This document shows positions 44,670 through 54,593 of a stretch of 57,311 nt of DNA, piece after piece. This stretch comes from Nitrospinota bacterium (lineage in GTDB: Bacteria > Nitrospinota > Nitrospinia > Nitrospinales > Nitrospinaceae). Position 1 is the first letter of the stretch. Each line of letters opens with the position of its first letter. The stretch lies in assembly GCA_029879645.1 (NCBI GenBank), contig JAOUPX010000005.1, forward strand, positions 1 through 57,311. Reading direction: 5' to 3'. The position numbers and the translations under genes are program-made. The notes beneath the pieces are model-generated. The model did no database searches. It was not told where the DNA came from and saw only the letters and a list, made by a program, of their open reading frames with translations.

Positions 44670-45095
44670 TTATTTAACCGAACGAACTAAACGAGCTGCC
44701 ACATTATCGCGGTGGTCCTTATCCATGAATTGCGTCGAACCATCCTTAAAGTTAACCACAATGGTCTGGTTCTTTTCGTTTTCCTCTGAGGTCCATAACA
44801 AGCGGGCACATTTGGTGACAAACAGTGGATGGATATGAACGCGCTCCCCTTCCCAATCCAACTGGTTCAGGTCCTCGTGAAATAACCCCAATGCTTCATC
44901 TTTGGTCGGTAAACGCCAATCGTTCTGTCCCCCGGCATAAACACTGATCATTGTCCCACAATAGGACAGCGCTTCTTGATAGTTAACCCAGCGGCCCAGA
45001 TCCCCGTATGAATCCTTGGGCAACCATTCCAGGTTGGCTTGCTTGTCCGAAATGACACCGCTCGGGTTATCCGAAAAATTATCAAATGCATCCAT
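44670..45095 (-). CDS. DUF1566-domain protein
   Basis: The 141-residue protein matches DUF1566 (C-terminal part of the Legionella collagen-like protein family): VISDKQANLEWLP, WVNYQEALSYCGTM, NDWRLPTKDEALGLF, LLWTSEE and AARLVRSVK. No signal peptide is seen, although many relatives are exported. Its function is unknown. It lies 49 bases after pabC on the same strand and may be on that transcript. Confidence 0.8.
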   Translation of the reverse strand: MDAFDNFSDNPSGVISDKQANLEWLPKDSYGDLGRWVNYQEALSYCGTMISVYAGGQNDWRLPTKDEALGLFHEDLNQLDWEGERVHIHPLFVTKCARLLWTSEENEKNQTIVVNFKDGSTQFMDKDHRDNVAARLVRSVK

Positions 45096-45144
45096 ATTGG
45101 CTTTCTCAATTACTTATTAGTCAGTTGATCAAGGACGAAGCTTA

Positions 45145-46014
45145 TCATTTCCCAATTTCGGCATCAACGCATTTTTGGAATCCCTGCCTCAGGCGGCGGG
45201 TCAGCGGACCCGGCTGGCCGTTTCCGACGGTTTCCCCGTTGACGCGGGTGACCGGAAGGACTTCCCACCCGGTGTTGGTCAGAAAAATTTCATCCGCCTG
45301 TAATACATCTTCTACATTTATGGTTCTTTCCCTGCAGGCGATACCCGATTGAGAAGCCACATCCAGAACCACCTGCCGCGAAACACCGGCGAGAACGTAA
45401 CCATTGACAGCAGGAGTGGATAATTCTTCGTTCTTTACCAGGAAAATGTTAAATATGGTGCCGTCACACACTTCACCTTTTTCATTGACCATAACCGCAT
45501 CCACCGAATTCTGGTCCACAGCCTGTTTTCGTGCCAGAATCTGACTTAAGTAGTTGGTCGTTTTGATTTGTTCCTTCATCCCTCCAAACTTTGGGGCGCA
45601 ATCTGGGATTAACGATACGGGCACGCCTTTTTCATACCACTCCACGGGTGGACCTTTATAAGGTGCCGCATACACCGACAAGTTGGGAGTCATGCCGGTT
45701 TGCCATAATTTACCCATTGTTCCCAGACCCCGGGTTACCGTGAGTCGCAAAACCCCGTCGGTAATTTGATTTTTTTCCAATGTTTGATAAAGAATAGTTC
45801 CAAATTCCTGGCGGGATTTCGGTAATTCAAAAAAGATACTTTTGGCACCCCGTTCCAACCGGTCCAGATGCTGATCCATACGAAATATCGTTCCGGAATA
45901 AGCCCGTAATGTTTCGAACAGGGCATCGCCGTAACAGAATCCGCGGTCCAGGATGGATACCTTGGCGTCCCTCAGGTTAACAAAATTTCCATTCAGATAG
46001 GCAATAGGTTCCAT
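45145..46014 (-). CDS. pabC: class IV PLP enzyme, probable 4-amino-4-deoxychorismate lyase
   Basis: The 289-residue fold-type IV PLP enzyme shows VSILDRGFCYGDALFETLRAY, PLP lysine K151 (EQIKTTNYLSQILARK) and CDGTIFNIFLVKN, with DEIFLTNTGWEVLPVTRV. The ATG at 46014 overlaps the pabB stop by one base (TGATG). This tight coupling to the chorismate enzyme favours ADC lyase (folate synthesis) over a branched-chain aminotransferase, but motifs alone do not exclude the latter. An upstream in-frame start at 46266 would add 84 Arg-rich residues over pabB and is rejected. Confidence 0.75.
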   Translation of the reverse strand: MEPIAYLNGNFVNLRDAKVSILDRGFCYGDALFETLRAYSGTIFRMDQHLDRLERGAKSIFFELPKSRQEFGTILYQTLEKNQITDGVLRLTVTRGLGTMGKLWQTGMTPNLSVYAAPYKGPPVEWYEKGVPVSLIPDCAPKFGGMKEQIKTTNYLSQILARKQAVDQNSVDAVMVNEKGEVCDGTIFNIFLVKNEELSTPAVNGYVLAGVSRQVVLDVASQSGIACRERTINVEDVLQADEIFLTNTGWEVLPVTRVNGETVGNGQPGPLTRRLRQGFQKCVDAEIGK

Positions 46015-47504
46015 CACGTTTTCCGATTTGAGGTTAGGGCATTGATCATTGCGGCGGCTTTGTCGAGGGTTTCCTGGTATTCCTGCTCTGGGATGGAATC
46101 GGCAACAATACCGGCGCCGACGTGAAAATAGGCGGTCTTGTCTTTCAGGAGGATAGTTCTGATCACAATGTTGAGATCGAGGTAATCGGCAAAACCGATA
46201 TAACCGAAGCTTCCTGAATAGGGTCCTCGCCTCACGGGTTCCAGTTCGTCGATGATTTCCATGCATCGAATTTTAGGGCAACCGGTGATGGTTCCTCCTG
46301 GAAAAACAGCTTTCAACATATCCTTTAGGGTGATTCCGGGCCTGATGATGCCCTGGATGTTCGAAACGATATGGCTGACATGAGAATATTGCTCGACAAA
46401 CATCTGATCGGTCACCCGGACACTGCCAAATTGACATATTCTCCCCATATCATTGCGTTCCAAATCCACCAACATGAGGTGCTCCGCCCGTTCCTTTTCA
46501 TTAAGCAGTAATTCGGCTTTCAGGTGATCATCTTCCTGTGGATTTATACCACGGGGCCGGGTTCCGGCTATAGGCCGGGTTTCTAAAACATTCTTTTCGA
46601 TCCTGACCAGTCGCTCTGGCGACGAACTGATCAATTTTATATTCCCCAGTGTCAAATATCCCGAAAAAGGAGAGGGGTTTAATTTTATGAGATTTTCATA
46701 CAGGTCAATAGGATCCCCTTTGAATTCGGCTTCAAAACGCTGCGCCAGATTGGCCTGGTAAATGTCACCCTCCTCAATATAACGTTTGGTCCGCTGGACC
46801 ATTTGAATATATTGCTCTTTGGAAATGTTTGGACGAAGATTCGATCCATTATCGGGGTGCGCGGCGGCAGGAGACGGGCGAACGGATTCGGGAAAGGAAT
46901 TCAATATCGATTCCGCCTTGCGCCAAAGAGATTCAATTTCCTTAACCGTTTTACTGTAATAATTTTGAGGATCGCCTGTGCATTTTTCAGAAACAACCAT
47001 CTTGAGCACACCAATTTTATGATCGAAAATCCATAAATGATCCACTTGAAAAAAATAAATTAGAGGGATGTGGAGATCCTCTTTAGAACGAAAGTTGACC
47101 GCATCAAGCCACTGAGCCATTTCATAAGTGATGGTTCCGACCCACCCTCCCCAGAAATGCGGTGTGTGGTCGAAAGGGGTGTCGTGTGCTTCAAATTCAA
47201 GAAGATTGAGAACTGCATCGGGAGAAAGGTTCATGGTCTCCCGCGTTCCGTTATGGGAAATTGTAATCTGATCGCTATCGGCTTGGAGTGTTTGGGAATT
47301 TGAGTGACCCATCAGGGTGTATCGGGCGGTGGCTTCAGGCCCGTTTCCACTCTCAAACAAAAATGCATTTGGACTGTTCCTGTACAGGGAACGGAAAAAA
47401 TGCAGGGAATTGAAATTTTGTACGGATTTTTCACCCGAAACAGGAATTCTTTCAAAACTCCGGCTCCATTCCATAAATTGTTCCAGGTTGGGACGGATTT
47501 TCAT
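46014..47504 (-). CDS. pabB: aminodeoxychorismate synthase component I
   Basis: The 496-residue chorismate-binding enzyme adds ammonia to chorismate. Signatures are RPIAGTRPRG, ERAEHLMLVDLERNDMGRIC, FPGGTITGCPKIRCMEIIDELE and YSGSFGYIGF. TrpE shares these; the coupled pabC-like gene and absence of trp neighbours point to PabB. The glutaminase partner PabA is not in the window. A 68-base gap separates it from the ABC efflux permease on the same strand. Confidence 0.85.
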   Translation of the reverse strand: MKIRPNLEQFMEWSRSFERIPVSGEKSVQNFNSLHFFRSLYRNSPNAFLFESGNGPEATARYTLMGHSNSQTLQADSDQITISHNGTRETMNLSPDAVLNLLEFEAHDTPFDHTPHFWGGWVGTITYEMAQWLDAVNFRSKEDLHIPLIYFFQVDHLWIFDHKIGVLKMVVSEKCTGDPQNYYSKTVKEIESLWRKAESILNSFPESVRPSPAAAHPDNGSNLRPNISKEQYIQMVQRTKRYIEEGDIYQANLAQRFEAEFKGDPIDLYENLIKLNPSPFSGYLTLGNIKLISSSPERLVRIEKNVLETRPIAGTRPRGINPQEDDHLKAELLLNEKERAEHLMLVDLERNDMGRICQFGSVRVTDQMFVEQYSHVSHIVSNIQGIIRPGITLKDMLKAVFPGGTITGCPKIRCMEIIDELEPVRRGPYSGSFGYIGFADYLDLNIVIRTILLKDKTAYFHVGAGIVADSIPEQEYQETLDKAAAMINALTSNRKT

Positions 47505-47572
47505 GGTGGTACGGGATTCCTTTTAATGATCGATAATGACGGATTATAGCAAGGGGCGGGGCAGGGGGGAAC

Positions 47573-48781
47573 TTATTCGTATCTCAGGGCATCAATGGGG
47601 TTGAGGTTGGAGGCCTTGTTTGCAGGATACAGGCCGAAAAAAATACCGATTCCCACGGAAAAACCGAACGCCAGTAGGATGGATTGCATGGAAACAATCG
47701 TCTCCAGGCCACCGATTTTGGAAACGGTATTTGAAATCAGGATGCCGAGGCCAATCCCGATACTGCCCCCTAAAAAACTGATGAGAACCGATTCAATTAA
47801 AAACTGTTTGCGGATTTCCTTTTTCTTGGCGCCAATGGCAATGCGTATACCTATCTCACGCGTGCGTTCGGTTACTGAAACCAGCATGATGTTCATGATG
47901 CCGATACCGCCCACAAGAAGGGATATGGTGGCAATACCTCCAAGCAGAAATTGAAAGGTTTCCGCTGCTTTTCCCCAACTGCTCAGCCATTCAGCGGAGT
48001 TTTGGACGTGAAAATCGTTTTTCTCGTCCTCTCGAAGATTATGGCGTCGGCGCAAAAGCTTTTCAATATTCTGTTTGACTGTATCGATATCGTTCATATC
48101 TTTAACCTGGACATCGATAGATTGTACATGCTTCAATCCGAATAATCGTTTTTGGGCAGTGGTGATAGGAATAAAAATCTGGTCGTCCGGATCAAACCAA
48201 CTCAGCGCTCCCTTGGCTACGGTCGTTCCTATTATCAGATAATTGTCACCGTTTACCTTAAGAGTTTCTCCCACCGGATTTCCACCATCGAAAAGATTTT
48301 TAACGACTGTGGCGCCCAATACACAGATTTTCCGTGCCGACCGGACTTCTTCCTCGGTAAAATATCTTCCTTCCGCTAATTGAAAATTGGCCATCCAAAT
48401 ATAGTCCTTGCCGGTTCCCCGTATAGTGCTATTACTGTTTTTGTTGCCGAATTTCAACTGGCCATTCTCATATACCTGTGCGGCGACGCCGGTAATATCG
48501 GGAATAAAATCGCGAATGGCGTTGGCGTCACCCAACACCAATGTTTCGACTTTTCCGGAGCTAACATGCCGACTTTTTTGTTCCCCGGGTTTTACGCTAA
48601 TGATGTTGGTTCCAAATTTGGCGATGGTGCTCAGCGTTTGACGCCTTGCTCCTTCTCCCAGCGATACCATTGAAATAACAGAGGCGACGCCGATGATGAT
48701 TCCGAGGGTGGTAAGAAACGTTCTCAGCTTGTTGGCGCGGAGACTGCGTAAGGCGATCTTAAACAAATCCCAGATTAACAT
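47573..48781 (-). CDS. MacB-type ABC transporter permease
   Basis: The 402-residue inner-membrane protein has one N-terminal helix ([21 protein letters not shown]), a large periplasmic domain (about 45-270) and three C-terminal helices with the FtsX signature ([28 protein letters not shown]). This is the MacB topology with the ATPase on a separate chain. It overlaps the ATPase gene by seven bases. Together with the adaptor and TolC-type genes upstream it forms a complete tripartite exporter; the substrate (macrolide, peptide, siderophore or other) is not evident. Confidence 0.9.
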   Translation of the reverse strand: MLIWDLFKIALRSLRANKLRTFLTTLGIIIGVASVISMVSLGEGARRQTLSTIAKFGTNIISVKPGEQKSRHVSSGKVETLVLGDANAIRDFIPDITGVAAQVYENGQLKFGNKNSNSTIRGTGKDYIWMANFQLAEGRYFTEEEVRSARKICVLGATVVKNLFDGGNPVGETLKVNGDNYLIIGTTVAKGALSWFDPDDQIFIPITTAQKRLFGLKHVQSIDVQVKDMNDIDTVKQNIEKLLRRRHNLREDEKNDFHVQNSAEWLSSWGKAAETFQFLLGGIATISLLVGGIGIMNIMLVSVTERTREIGIRIAIGAKKKEIRKQFLIESVLISFLGGSIGIGLGILISNTVSKIGGLETIVSMQSILLAFGFSVGIGIFFGLYPANKASNLNPIDALRYE

Positions 48782-49455
48782 TCGGACTCCCTGGATGAAT
48801 CACTGACAATCAAGCCATCCCTCATAAGGATCGTTCTGCGGGCGTATTGAGCCACTTCCTGTTCGTGGGTGACCAAGATCACCGTGGTTCCCTCCTGATT
48901 GAGGCGTGAAAAAATTTCCATGATTTCCTCTCCTGTTTTCGAATCCAGATTGCCGGTTGGTTCGTCCGCCAGAATGATGGAGGGATTGTTGACAATGGCC
49001 CGGGCGATGGCCACCCTTTGGCGTTCGCCGCCGGAAAGTTCATTCGGTTTATGTTTGGCGCGGGTGTCGAGTCCTACTTTGCTCAAAGCTTCCAGGGCTT
49101 TGGATTGGGGATCTGAGGCACCCCCGTAAAGCAAAGGCAGTTCGGTATTTTCCAGGGCAGAGGAACGGGGTAGAAGATTGAAGCTTTGAAATACAAATCC
49201 AATCCGCCGGTTCCGGATATCGGCCAGTTGGTCTGAATTCAGGGTACTGACGTCAATATCGGCCAGACGGTAGGTGCCGGACGAGGGAAGGTCCAGGCAT
49301 CCCAGAAGATTCATCAGGGTGGATTTACCGCTTCCAGACTGCCCCATGATGGCGACAAACTCTCCCTTGCTGATCTTAAAACTGACCCCTTTAAGAGCCT
49401 GGACCTGCTGGCCGCCCAAAGGATAGCATTTACTGAGGTTTTCGACTTCAATCAA
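48775..49455 (-). CDS. MacB/LolD-type ABC transporter ATPase
   Basis: The 226-residue ATPase has Walker [10 protein letters not shown], signature [14 protein letters not shown], Walker [12 protein letters not shown] and switch VTHE. The TTG at 49455 is taken as start because it yields [13 protein letters not shown], the usual opening of this family, and begins four bases after the adaptor stop. The upstream ATG at 49551 would add a Cys-rich 32-residue piece overlapping the adaptor gene by 92 bases. The ribosome site is weak, so the start is moderately certain; the function is firm. Confidence 0.9.
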   Translation of the reverse strand: MIEVENLSKCYPLGGQQVQALKGVSFKISKGEFVAIMGQSGSGKSTLMNLLGCLDLPSSGTYRLADIDVSTLNSDQLADIRNRRIGFVFQSFNLLPRSSALENTELPLLYGGASDPQSKALEALSKVGLDTRAKHKPNELSGGERQRVAIARAIVNNPSIILADEPTGNLDSKTGEEIMEIFSRLNQEGTTVILVTHEQEVAQYARRTILMRDGLIVSDSSRESEC

Positions 49456-49459
49456 GGTT

Positions 49460-50794
49460 TTATTTGGAACGCAGAAGGAACAACATTTTTCGAATGGTGG
49501 ACATGTTATCGTCTCCTTTCTGATGTTCCTCCCATAAAGTTTTCCAGTCACCGGTGAGTACTTTTTGATCCGCCTTCAGTCCCGATACGATCTGAATGTA
49601 AATCGGATTCCTAACGCCAGTGGTTACGAGGACTTCCTTTGGTTCGTTGTTCACCAGTATGGCCGCATATTTTTTATTTTTTTCTACGCGGATGGCTTCC
49701 CGCGGCAGATACAGTACGTTTTTTAATTCTTCGCTTATTATATCAACATTGGCGGTCATCATTGGTTTTAAGATTTCTTTTCCCTCGCCCTGAATTTCAA
49801 TCTTAACCTTGAAAATAGTGATGCTGTTTTCTACAATTCCCTTAGGAGAAATGCGCTGAACCTGGCCGGTAAAAGTTTTTCCTGGAAAGGCGTCAGCTGT
49901 GACTTTAACCTGCTGATCAATATGAACGGCGCCGATATCCGTTTCATCGACATCTGCGGTGATGAACATGCGGGACATGTCGGCGATGCTGGACAGGGCG
50001 GTTCCTCCCGAAACATTGGAAATTCCTGAAGAGATAATCTGTCCCTGTTGAACCAGCTTTTCGATCAATATTCCTGATATGGGGGCAAATATTTCGGTTT
50101 CCTCGAGCCGGTCTCCGGCTTCTGCAAGCGCAATATTGGCCCGTTGGACCTCGGCCTGCGCCAGTGCAATCTCATGCTGTTTCACTTCTATATCGTGAAC
50201 AGTATCCTTTGCAGCCTGCATATCTGACCGGGCCTGGACCAAGTTTTCTTGATTGACTTTGAATGCTGTTTGCGCCGCCTGCAAAGCTTCCCGTGATGCA
50301 AATTTCTTCTGAAACAAGTCTTCCTGCCGTTTCAATTTATCCTGAGATTCCTGGAGATTGGCTTCCGCTTCCTGGACTCTGGAGCGAGCGGATTTTAAGC
50401 TGGTTTCGTATTTGGTTTTCTGGGAGAGGAGGGCGGTTTTGGCTTTATTGAGCTGTGCCGTGGCGCTGGCCAGATCGGCCTTGGAGCGGGAAACGTTCCT
50501 GACTTCATCCGACTTATCCAATTTCAAGAGAAGTTGTCCTTTTTTAACCCGGTCACCTTCTTCAAATTCGAATTGGAGAACTTCACCGCTGGCCTTGGAT
50601 TTAACTTCGACTTGAAAATTGGGTTCGACCACCCCGGTAGCAGAAACTTTGACCACCAGATCGCCTTGAATGACGGATGTGGTTTTAAAGGGAACAGGTT
50701 TTGAGTTTTGTGACGTTGGGGAACTGGTAAGCCAGATCAGGACACCCACCCCCAGAAGGCCGGCCAGGAAGTAAGACAGGGTTTTAATTTTCAT
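49460..50794 (-). CDS. MacA/HlyD-type periplasmic adaptor
   Basis: The 444-residue membrane-fusion protein has an N-terminal anchor (about 5-24). A split lipoyl domain ([33 protein letters not shown] and [16 protein letters not shown]) flanks a long alpha-helical hairpin (about 100-235, Ala/Glu/Gln-rich). Beta-barrel and membrane-proximal domains follow. It bridges the ABC permease and the TolC-like channel. It overlaps the channel gene by four bases (ATGA). Confidence 0.9.
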   Translation of the reverse strand: MKIKTLSYFLAGLLGVGVLIWLTSSPTSQNSKPVPFKTTSVIQGDLVVKVSATGVVEPNFQVEVKSKASGEVLQFEFEEGDRVKKGQLLLKLDKSDEVRNVSRSKADLASATAQLNKAKTALLSQKTKYETSLKSARSRVQEAEANLQESQDKLKRQEDLFQKKFASREALQAAQTAFKVNQENLVQARSDMQAAKDTVHDIEVKQHEIALAQAEVQRANIALAEAGDRLEETEIFAPISGILIEKLVQQGQIISSGISNVSGGTALSSIADMSRMFITADVDETDIGAVHIDQQVKVTADAFPGKTFTGQVQRISPKGIVENSITIFKVKIEIQGEGKEILKPMMTANVDIISEELKNVLYLPREAIRVEKNKKYAAILVNNEPKEVLVTTGVRNPIYIQIVSGLKADQKVLTGDWKTLWEEHQKGDDNMSTIRKMLFLLRSK

Positions 50795-52536
50795 GGGCTG
50801 GAGTCGGATGCCATTTGGATGCTGTATTCCTCCAACGTAGTGGCCAGTACTTTCCGGAGTTTGATTTTGGATTTATTGAAATCAATAATGGCTTTCAATT
50901 CTTTGCTTTGTTCCTCCGCCAAGTCGGTTTGAAATTCCAGAACGTTGAAACTTGTGGAAAGCCCGACCTCGAATTTCTTCTCTTCCGCGCTAAGTTTTTC
51001 TTCCGCCAGCTTGCGGGCGATGCGGGCGGCCTGCACTCGTTTTATATTGGTATTGATTAGCCTTGCGGCCTCCCGGACTTCCACGACAATGGTTTTCTCA
51101 AGATCTTTAATGTCCAGTAGAAGTTGGGCCGCCTCCAGTTTTGCCGCAGTAAACCGGCTTTTAGCGGCTCGGTTGCCAATGGGATAGGAAAATACGAGGC
51201 CGCCTTCCCAGGTCGAAAAATCTCCTGAAAATGTACGCTCTTGACTGCGTCCAAAGTTACCTCCGTAGGGATTGGTGTTCGGAGGGAAACCTACCGCTTG
51301 AGCATCACCGCTGATCCCATTCAGGCCGAAACTGGCCACCAGATCCAGAGTGGGGTATAGCTGATTTTCATTAAATTTGACCTGGATATTTTTATTATCC
51401 AGTTCCTTTTTTTTTGCCTGGTAATCGGGCCGCTTCTTAAGGGCCGTAAAAATGGACTCTTTAAGCGATATCGGGGATTCCACCAGAAACTGGGGAGAAT
51501 CCAATGGTTGGATTTCCTTCATACCGTCTGGTGAGTCAAAATGAATATTGAGAATATTTTTAAGATTATCCTGATTGTCCTGGATGAGTTTCCGGGCCTG
51601 GATTACCGCCTCCTCTCGTGAGGCCACCTCGGATTTGGCCTGTAGAATTTCCAAAGGAGCCATAGTCCCGACCTCCACCTGGGCTTTGACCCGGCGCTCG
51701 AGATCCTTGGCCCGTTCCACAGACTTTTGCTGAACTTTTAAATCCTCCAGGCTGAATACCAGATCCCAATACACGTTTTCGGTATCACTGATCACATTGA
51801 TGACTTTATTCTTGAAATCAAAATCAGAAATATCCAGATTATTATTGGCGATATAAATATTAGTTTTGTTGATATCCAATCCAAAATTTTTAAGAAGAGG
51901 CTGCGTCAGATTCACTTCAAAACGGGTTGTGTATTGGGGGTTTAATCCCGCAAAGGCCGAATTGGTTTCATTCCTCTCATTTTCAAATTTAAGTTCATAC
52001 TCAGTGCCTGTTTTGAGTTTCTGATTAAAACTCAAGTCAAGACTTTGGGAATTGGTTTTAGAGAGCGGGGGTTGAGCAAAGGCTGAAGCTAAAGGTTGTT
52101 TTAACTTGGTCGCTTTCCCCTCCAGCGAAATACTGGGATCGAAGTCCGCCTCCTGGGTGATGATTTCCTCCTTGCGGATTTTTGATTGATACTGTTGAAC
52201 GGCAATGCTGACATTACTCTTAAGGGTGTTTTCTATAACATCCCGCAAAGACATTTGTAGTGAATTTACCAATATAATGTCTGGCTTCTCTGGTAAAGGT
52301 TGGGGAGAAGATTCACTTTCGGTGGGGTTGCTGTTTTCGGGGGTTTGAGTTTTTTGGTTATCTAATTCTCGAAGAGGCTCGTTATCCAAATCTTGTGTTT
52401 TTAAAGGATCCGAATCGGATTCGGCTATAAAAAACCGCCTGTCCTTGGAAAACCCATTAACAGGTTGAAAAATCAATAAGTTGATAATTAGCAGGAATAA
52501 TAATCCACCGATTGCGGTGGGACGATTTTTCAGCAT
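50791..52536 (-). CDS. TolC-family outer-membrane efflux protein
   Basis: The 581-residue protein has a signal/anchor region (about 8-30). A low-complexity, Pro/Glu/Asn-rich N-terminal extension (about 40-90) is unusual for TolC. Two OEP repeats follow (IAVQQYQSKIRKEEIITQEADFDPS; TENVYWDLVFSLEDLKVQQKSV; ARLINTNIKRVQAARIARKLAEEKLSAEEKKFEVGL). The ATG at 52536 is chosen; a TTG at 52554 would add six residues without a ribosome site. It is the first gene of the efflux operon OEP-adaptor-ATPase-permease. Confidence 0.88.
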   Translation of the reverse strand: MLKNRPTAIGGLLFLLIINLLIFQPVNGFSKDRRFFIAESDSDPLKTQDLDNEPLRELDNQKTQTPENSNPTESESSPQPLPEKPDIILVNSLQMSLRDVIENTLKSNVSIAVQQYQSKIRKEEIITQEADFDPSISLEGKATKLKQPLASAFAQPPLSKTNSQSLDLSFNQKLKTGTEYELKFENERNETNSAFAGLNPQYTTRFEVNLTQPLLKNFGLDINKTNIYIANNNLDISDFDFKNKVINVISDTENVYWDLVFSLEDLKVQQKSVERAKDLERRVKAQVEVGTMAPLEILQAKSEVASREEAVIQARKLIQDNQDNLKNILNIHFDSPDGMKEIQPLDSPQFLVESPISLKESIFTALKKRPDYQAKKKELDNKNIQVKFNENQLYPTLDLVASFGLNGISGDAQAVGFPPNTNPYGGNFGRSQERTFSGDFSTWEGGLVFSYPIGNRAAKSRFTAAKLEAAQLLLDIKDLEKTIVVEVREAARLINTNIKRVQAARIARKLAEEKLSAEEKKFEVGLSTSFNVLEFQTDLAEEQSKELKAIIDFNKSKIKLRKVLATTLEEYSIQMASDSSP

Positions 52537-52964
52537 GGATGGTTTCAATTCCAAAGAAAATTATGAATAAAAGTTATTATATTATAGTAAGTTGAAGAAA
52601 GGGAAGGGTGATCTGTCCTTTGGATTGATTTATTGACCTTCATGGCCAAAATCTCTTGGAGGAATTATCCCTGATAGATGATTATGTAAAGTTTTTATAA
52701 ACAGTAAACTATTATTATTTAAAATATCAATTTAAATTCAATTAGTTATAGGGTTTTATCTGTTTAAATGGTTTGGTTTTTTTAATCTGGATTTAAGTTA
52801 TTAACTTATTAAGAGTTTAAAAGTATTGGCAAAGTTTTTAAAAAATTCGCTTGTTGCGATTACATTAACTGTATATAATGAAGGTGAAAGAAAATTTAAC
52901 CGGGAGGTAATGGTTTTAGGTTAAGTTTTTATTTACTGATTATTGTTACTTAACTCCAGGGATC
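52537..52964. other. 428-base AT-rich divergent spacer
   Basis: No gene is seen. The left part must hold the promoter for the ABC efflux operon (minus strand), but no convincing boxes were found. The right part holds the promoter at 52851-52879 for the MerR-receiver gene. Between them lie long A/T runs (about 52700-52850). A GGGAGG with a four-codon frame (52910-52924) lies in the leader. Confidence 0.5.
52851..52879 (+). promoter_or_regulatory. promoter for the MerR-receiver gene
   Basis: TTGTTG (52851-52856), 17 bases, perfect TATAAT (52874-52879). The predicted start near 52886 gives a leader of about 80 bases. Confidence 0.6.
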
Positions 52965-53633
52965 ATGGATAACTCAAACAATACCAATCATAATAATGAC
53001 CGTGTGACAGCCGCCGATATTCTAAAGGTGGTACCGATTACCAGAAAAACCTTGTGGCTATGGCAGAAGAAGTATGATTTTTTTCCTGACCCGGTAAAGG
53101 AAGCCCATCCTGGTGGAAAAGGAATTGTGGGTTATTATCCTGCGTGGGTTCAGGAGCGTTGTAAACAGGTATATGCACTTCAAAAAAGTGGCCACACCAT
53201 ATCCATGATCAAGGAAATTCTCAAAAAGGAAGCGGAAGACAAGTCTTCTAAGAAAATACTGATTGTGGATGATGAGAAGAAGTTTGCCACTCTCCTTAAA
53301 AAGTTTTTTGTTAAAAACGACTATGTCGTGGAAGTGGCATTTGATGGTCTGGATGCAGGTCTCAAGGCCGCTCATTTTCAACCGGCAATCATCCTATTGG
53401 ATATCAACCTTCCAGGTCTCAACGGGTTGGAAGTGTGTAAAAATTTGAAAAATAACCCCCGGACAAAGAACATGACGGTCCTTATTATATCGGCCAGTCT
53501 CCAGTATACGGAAAAAGCCGTTACTGCAGCGGGCGGGGATATGTTTTTCAAAAAACCGGTTAATTTTTCTGAACTTCTTGAAAAATGTAATGAGGTAATT
53601 GCTGCAAACGAGAAAATAACCGTTCCCTCCTGA
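52965..53633 (+). CDS. MerR-like HTH fused to a response-regulator receiver domain
   Basis: In this 222-residue protein, residues about 12-90 resemble a MerR winged helix (VTAADILKVVPITRKTLWLWQKKY, GYYPAWVQERCKQVYALQKSGHTISMIKEIL). Residues about 96-215 form a full receiver domain: acidic D102/D103 (LIVDDEKK), phospho-acceptor D146 (ILLDINLPGLNG), S176/S178 and K197 (FFKKPV). The order DNA-binding first, receiver last is the reverse of most response regulators. No kinase is adjacent; the nearest in the window is the DUF429-GAF kinase 10 kb away. It may act on the divergent efflux operon or itself. Both domain calls are good; target unknown. Confidence 0.82.
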   Translation: MDNSNNTNHNNDRVTAADILKVVPITRKTLWLWQKKYDFFPDPVKEAHPGGKGIVGYYPAWVQERCKQVYALQKSGHTISMIKEILKKEAEDKSSKKILIVDDEKKFATLLKKFFVKNDYVVEVAFDGLDAGLKAAHFQPAIILLDINLPGLNGLEVCKNLKNNPRTKNMTVLIISASLQYTEKAVTAAGGDMFFKKPVNFSELLEKCNEVIAANEKITVPS

Positions 53634-53759
53634 GTTTTGGGCGGCATTTCTGAGAATTTATCGTTCTCTCCTTTTAATTCTGTTTTATTGCTGTTAGAAT
53701 CCCCCATCTGGAATGAGCCGGAAGGCCATTCTTTTATTAAATCATTCCCAACCAAATTT

Positions 53760-54593
53760 ATGAATACCGCTCAAACTGCGGAAACTCAGGTTTCCGAATT
53801 ACGGCAAATCGCCAGAGAAATCCGGCGAAAGAGCCTTGAAATAATCCATCGCGCTGGATCCGGACATCCCGGGGGAAGTCTTTCGGCGGCAGATATTATG
53901 ACGGCCTTGTACTTTGGGGTCATGCGATATGATGCCAACAACCCGAAGGATCCCAATCGGGATCGTTTTGTCATGAGCAAAGGGCATGCAACAGGTGTCT
54001 TTTATTCGGTGTTGTCTCGGGCCGGTTATTTTTCCGACGAGGATCTGGTCGATTATCGGAGAATAAACAGCAAACTCAATTTGTCGGGTCACCCTCATCC
54101 CAAAACCCCCGGGGTTGAAATTGCGACCGGCAGTCTTGGCCAGGGCTTGAGTGTTGCTCATGGTATTGCGCTGGCCGCCCGGCTTGAAAAGAAAGATTAC
54201 AAAGTCTACGTTCTTATGGGTGATGGCGAACTCCAGGAAGGGCAGGTTTGGGAGGCGGCCATGTCGGCCTCCAAATTTAATTCCAACAACCTGATCGCCA
54301 TTGTTGATTTCAATAAGGTCGCCCAAGACAATATCACCAAGGATCTCAAAGATATAGAACCCCTGGAGGATAAATGGCGGTCATTCGGATGGGATGTTCA
54401 TCGCATCGATGGACACGATATGGACCAGGTGTACAAAGCGCTGACTCTGCCTTTGGATGAGAAGAAACCGCGCGTTATCATAGCCGATACGATTAAAGGG
54501 AAGGGCGTCAGTTTTATGGAAGGCAAGACTTCCTGGCATGGTGTGGCGCCCTCGGATGAAGATTACGAAAAAGCCTTGAAGGAGCTGGAATGA
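53760..54593 (+). CDS. transketolase, N-terminal (TPP-binding) subunit
   Basis: The 277-residue half-enzyme of the split transketolase type transfers two-carbon units in the pentose phosphate route. It shows GSGHPGGSLSAADI, DRFVMSKGHAT, TGSLGQGLSVAHG and the TPP motif GDGELQEG...N (GDG 154-156, N185). The ATG at 53760 is chosen over an upstream frame from 53637 because the family homology begins just after it. It overlaps the C-terminal subunit gene by four bases. Confidence 0.93.
   Translation: MNTAQTAETQVSELRQIAREIRRKSLEIIHRAGSGHPGGSLSAADIMTALYFGVMRYDANNPKDPNRDRFVMSKGHATGVFYSVLSRAGYFSDEDLVDYRRINSKLNLSGHPHPKTPGVEIATGSLGQGLSVAHGIALAARLEKKDYKVYVLMGDGELQEGQVWEAAMSASKFNSNNLIAIVDFNKVAQDNITKDLKDIEPLEDKWRSFGWDVHRIDGHDMDQVYKALTLPLDEKKPRVIIADTIKGKGVSFMEGKTSWHGVAPSDEDYEKALKELE

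Noticed and set aside
46015-46266. 84-residue N-terminal extension of pabC
   Set aside because: Arg-rich and entirely over pabB; the family start motif begins at the ATG at 46014.
52910-52924. four-codon upstream frame in the MerR-receiver leader behind GGGAGG
   Set aside because: The ribosome site is only two bases from the ATG, too close for good initiation; likely chance.
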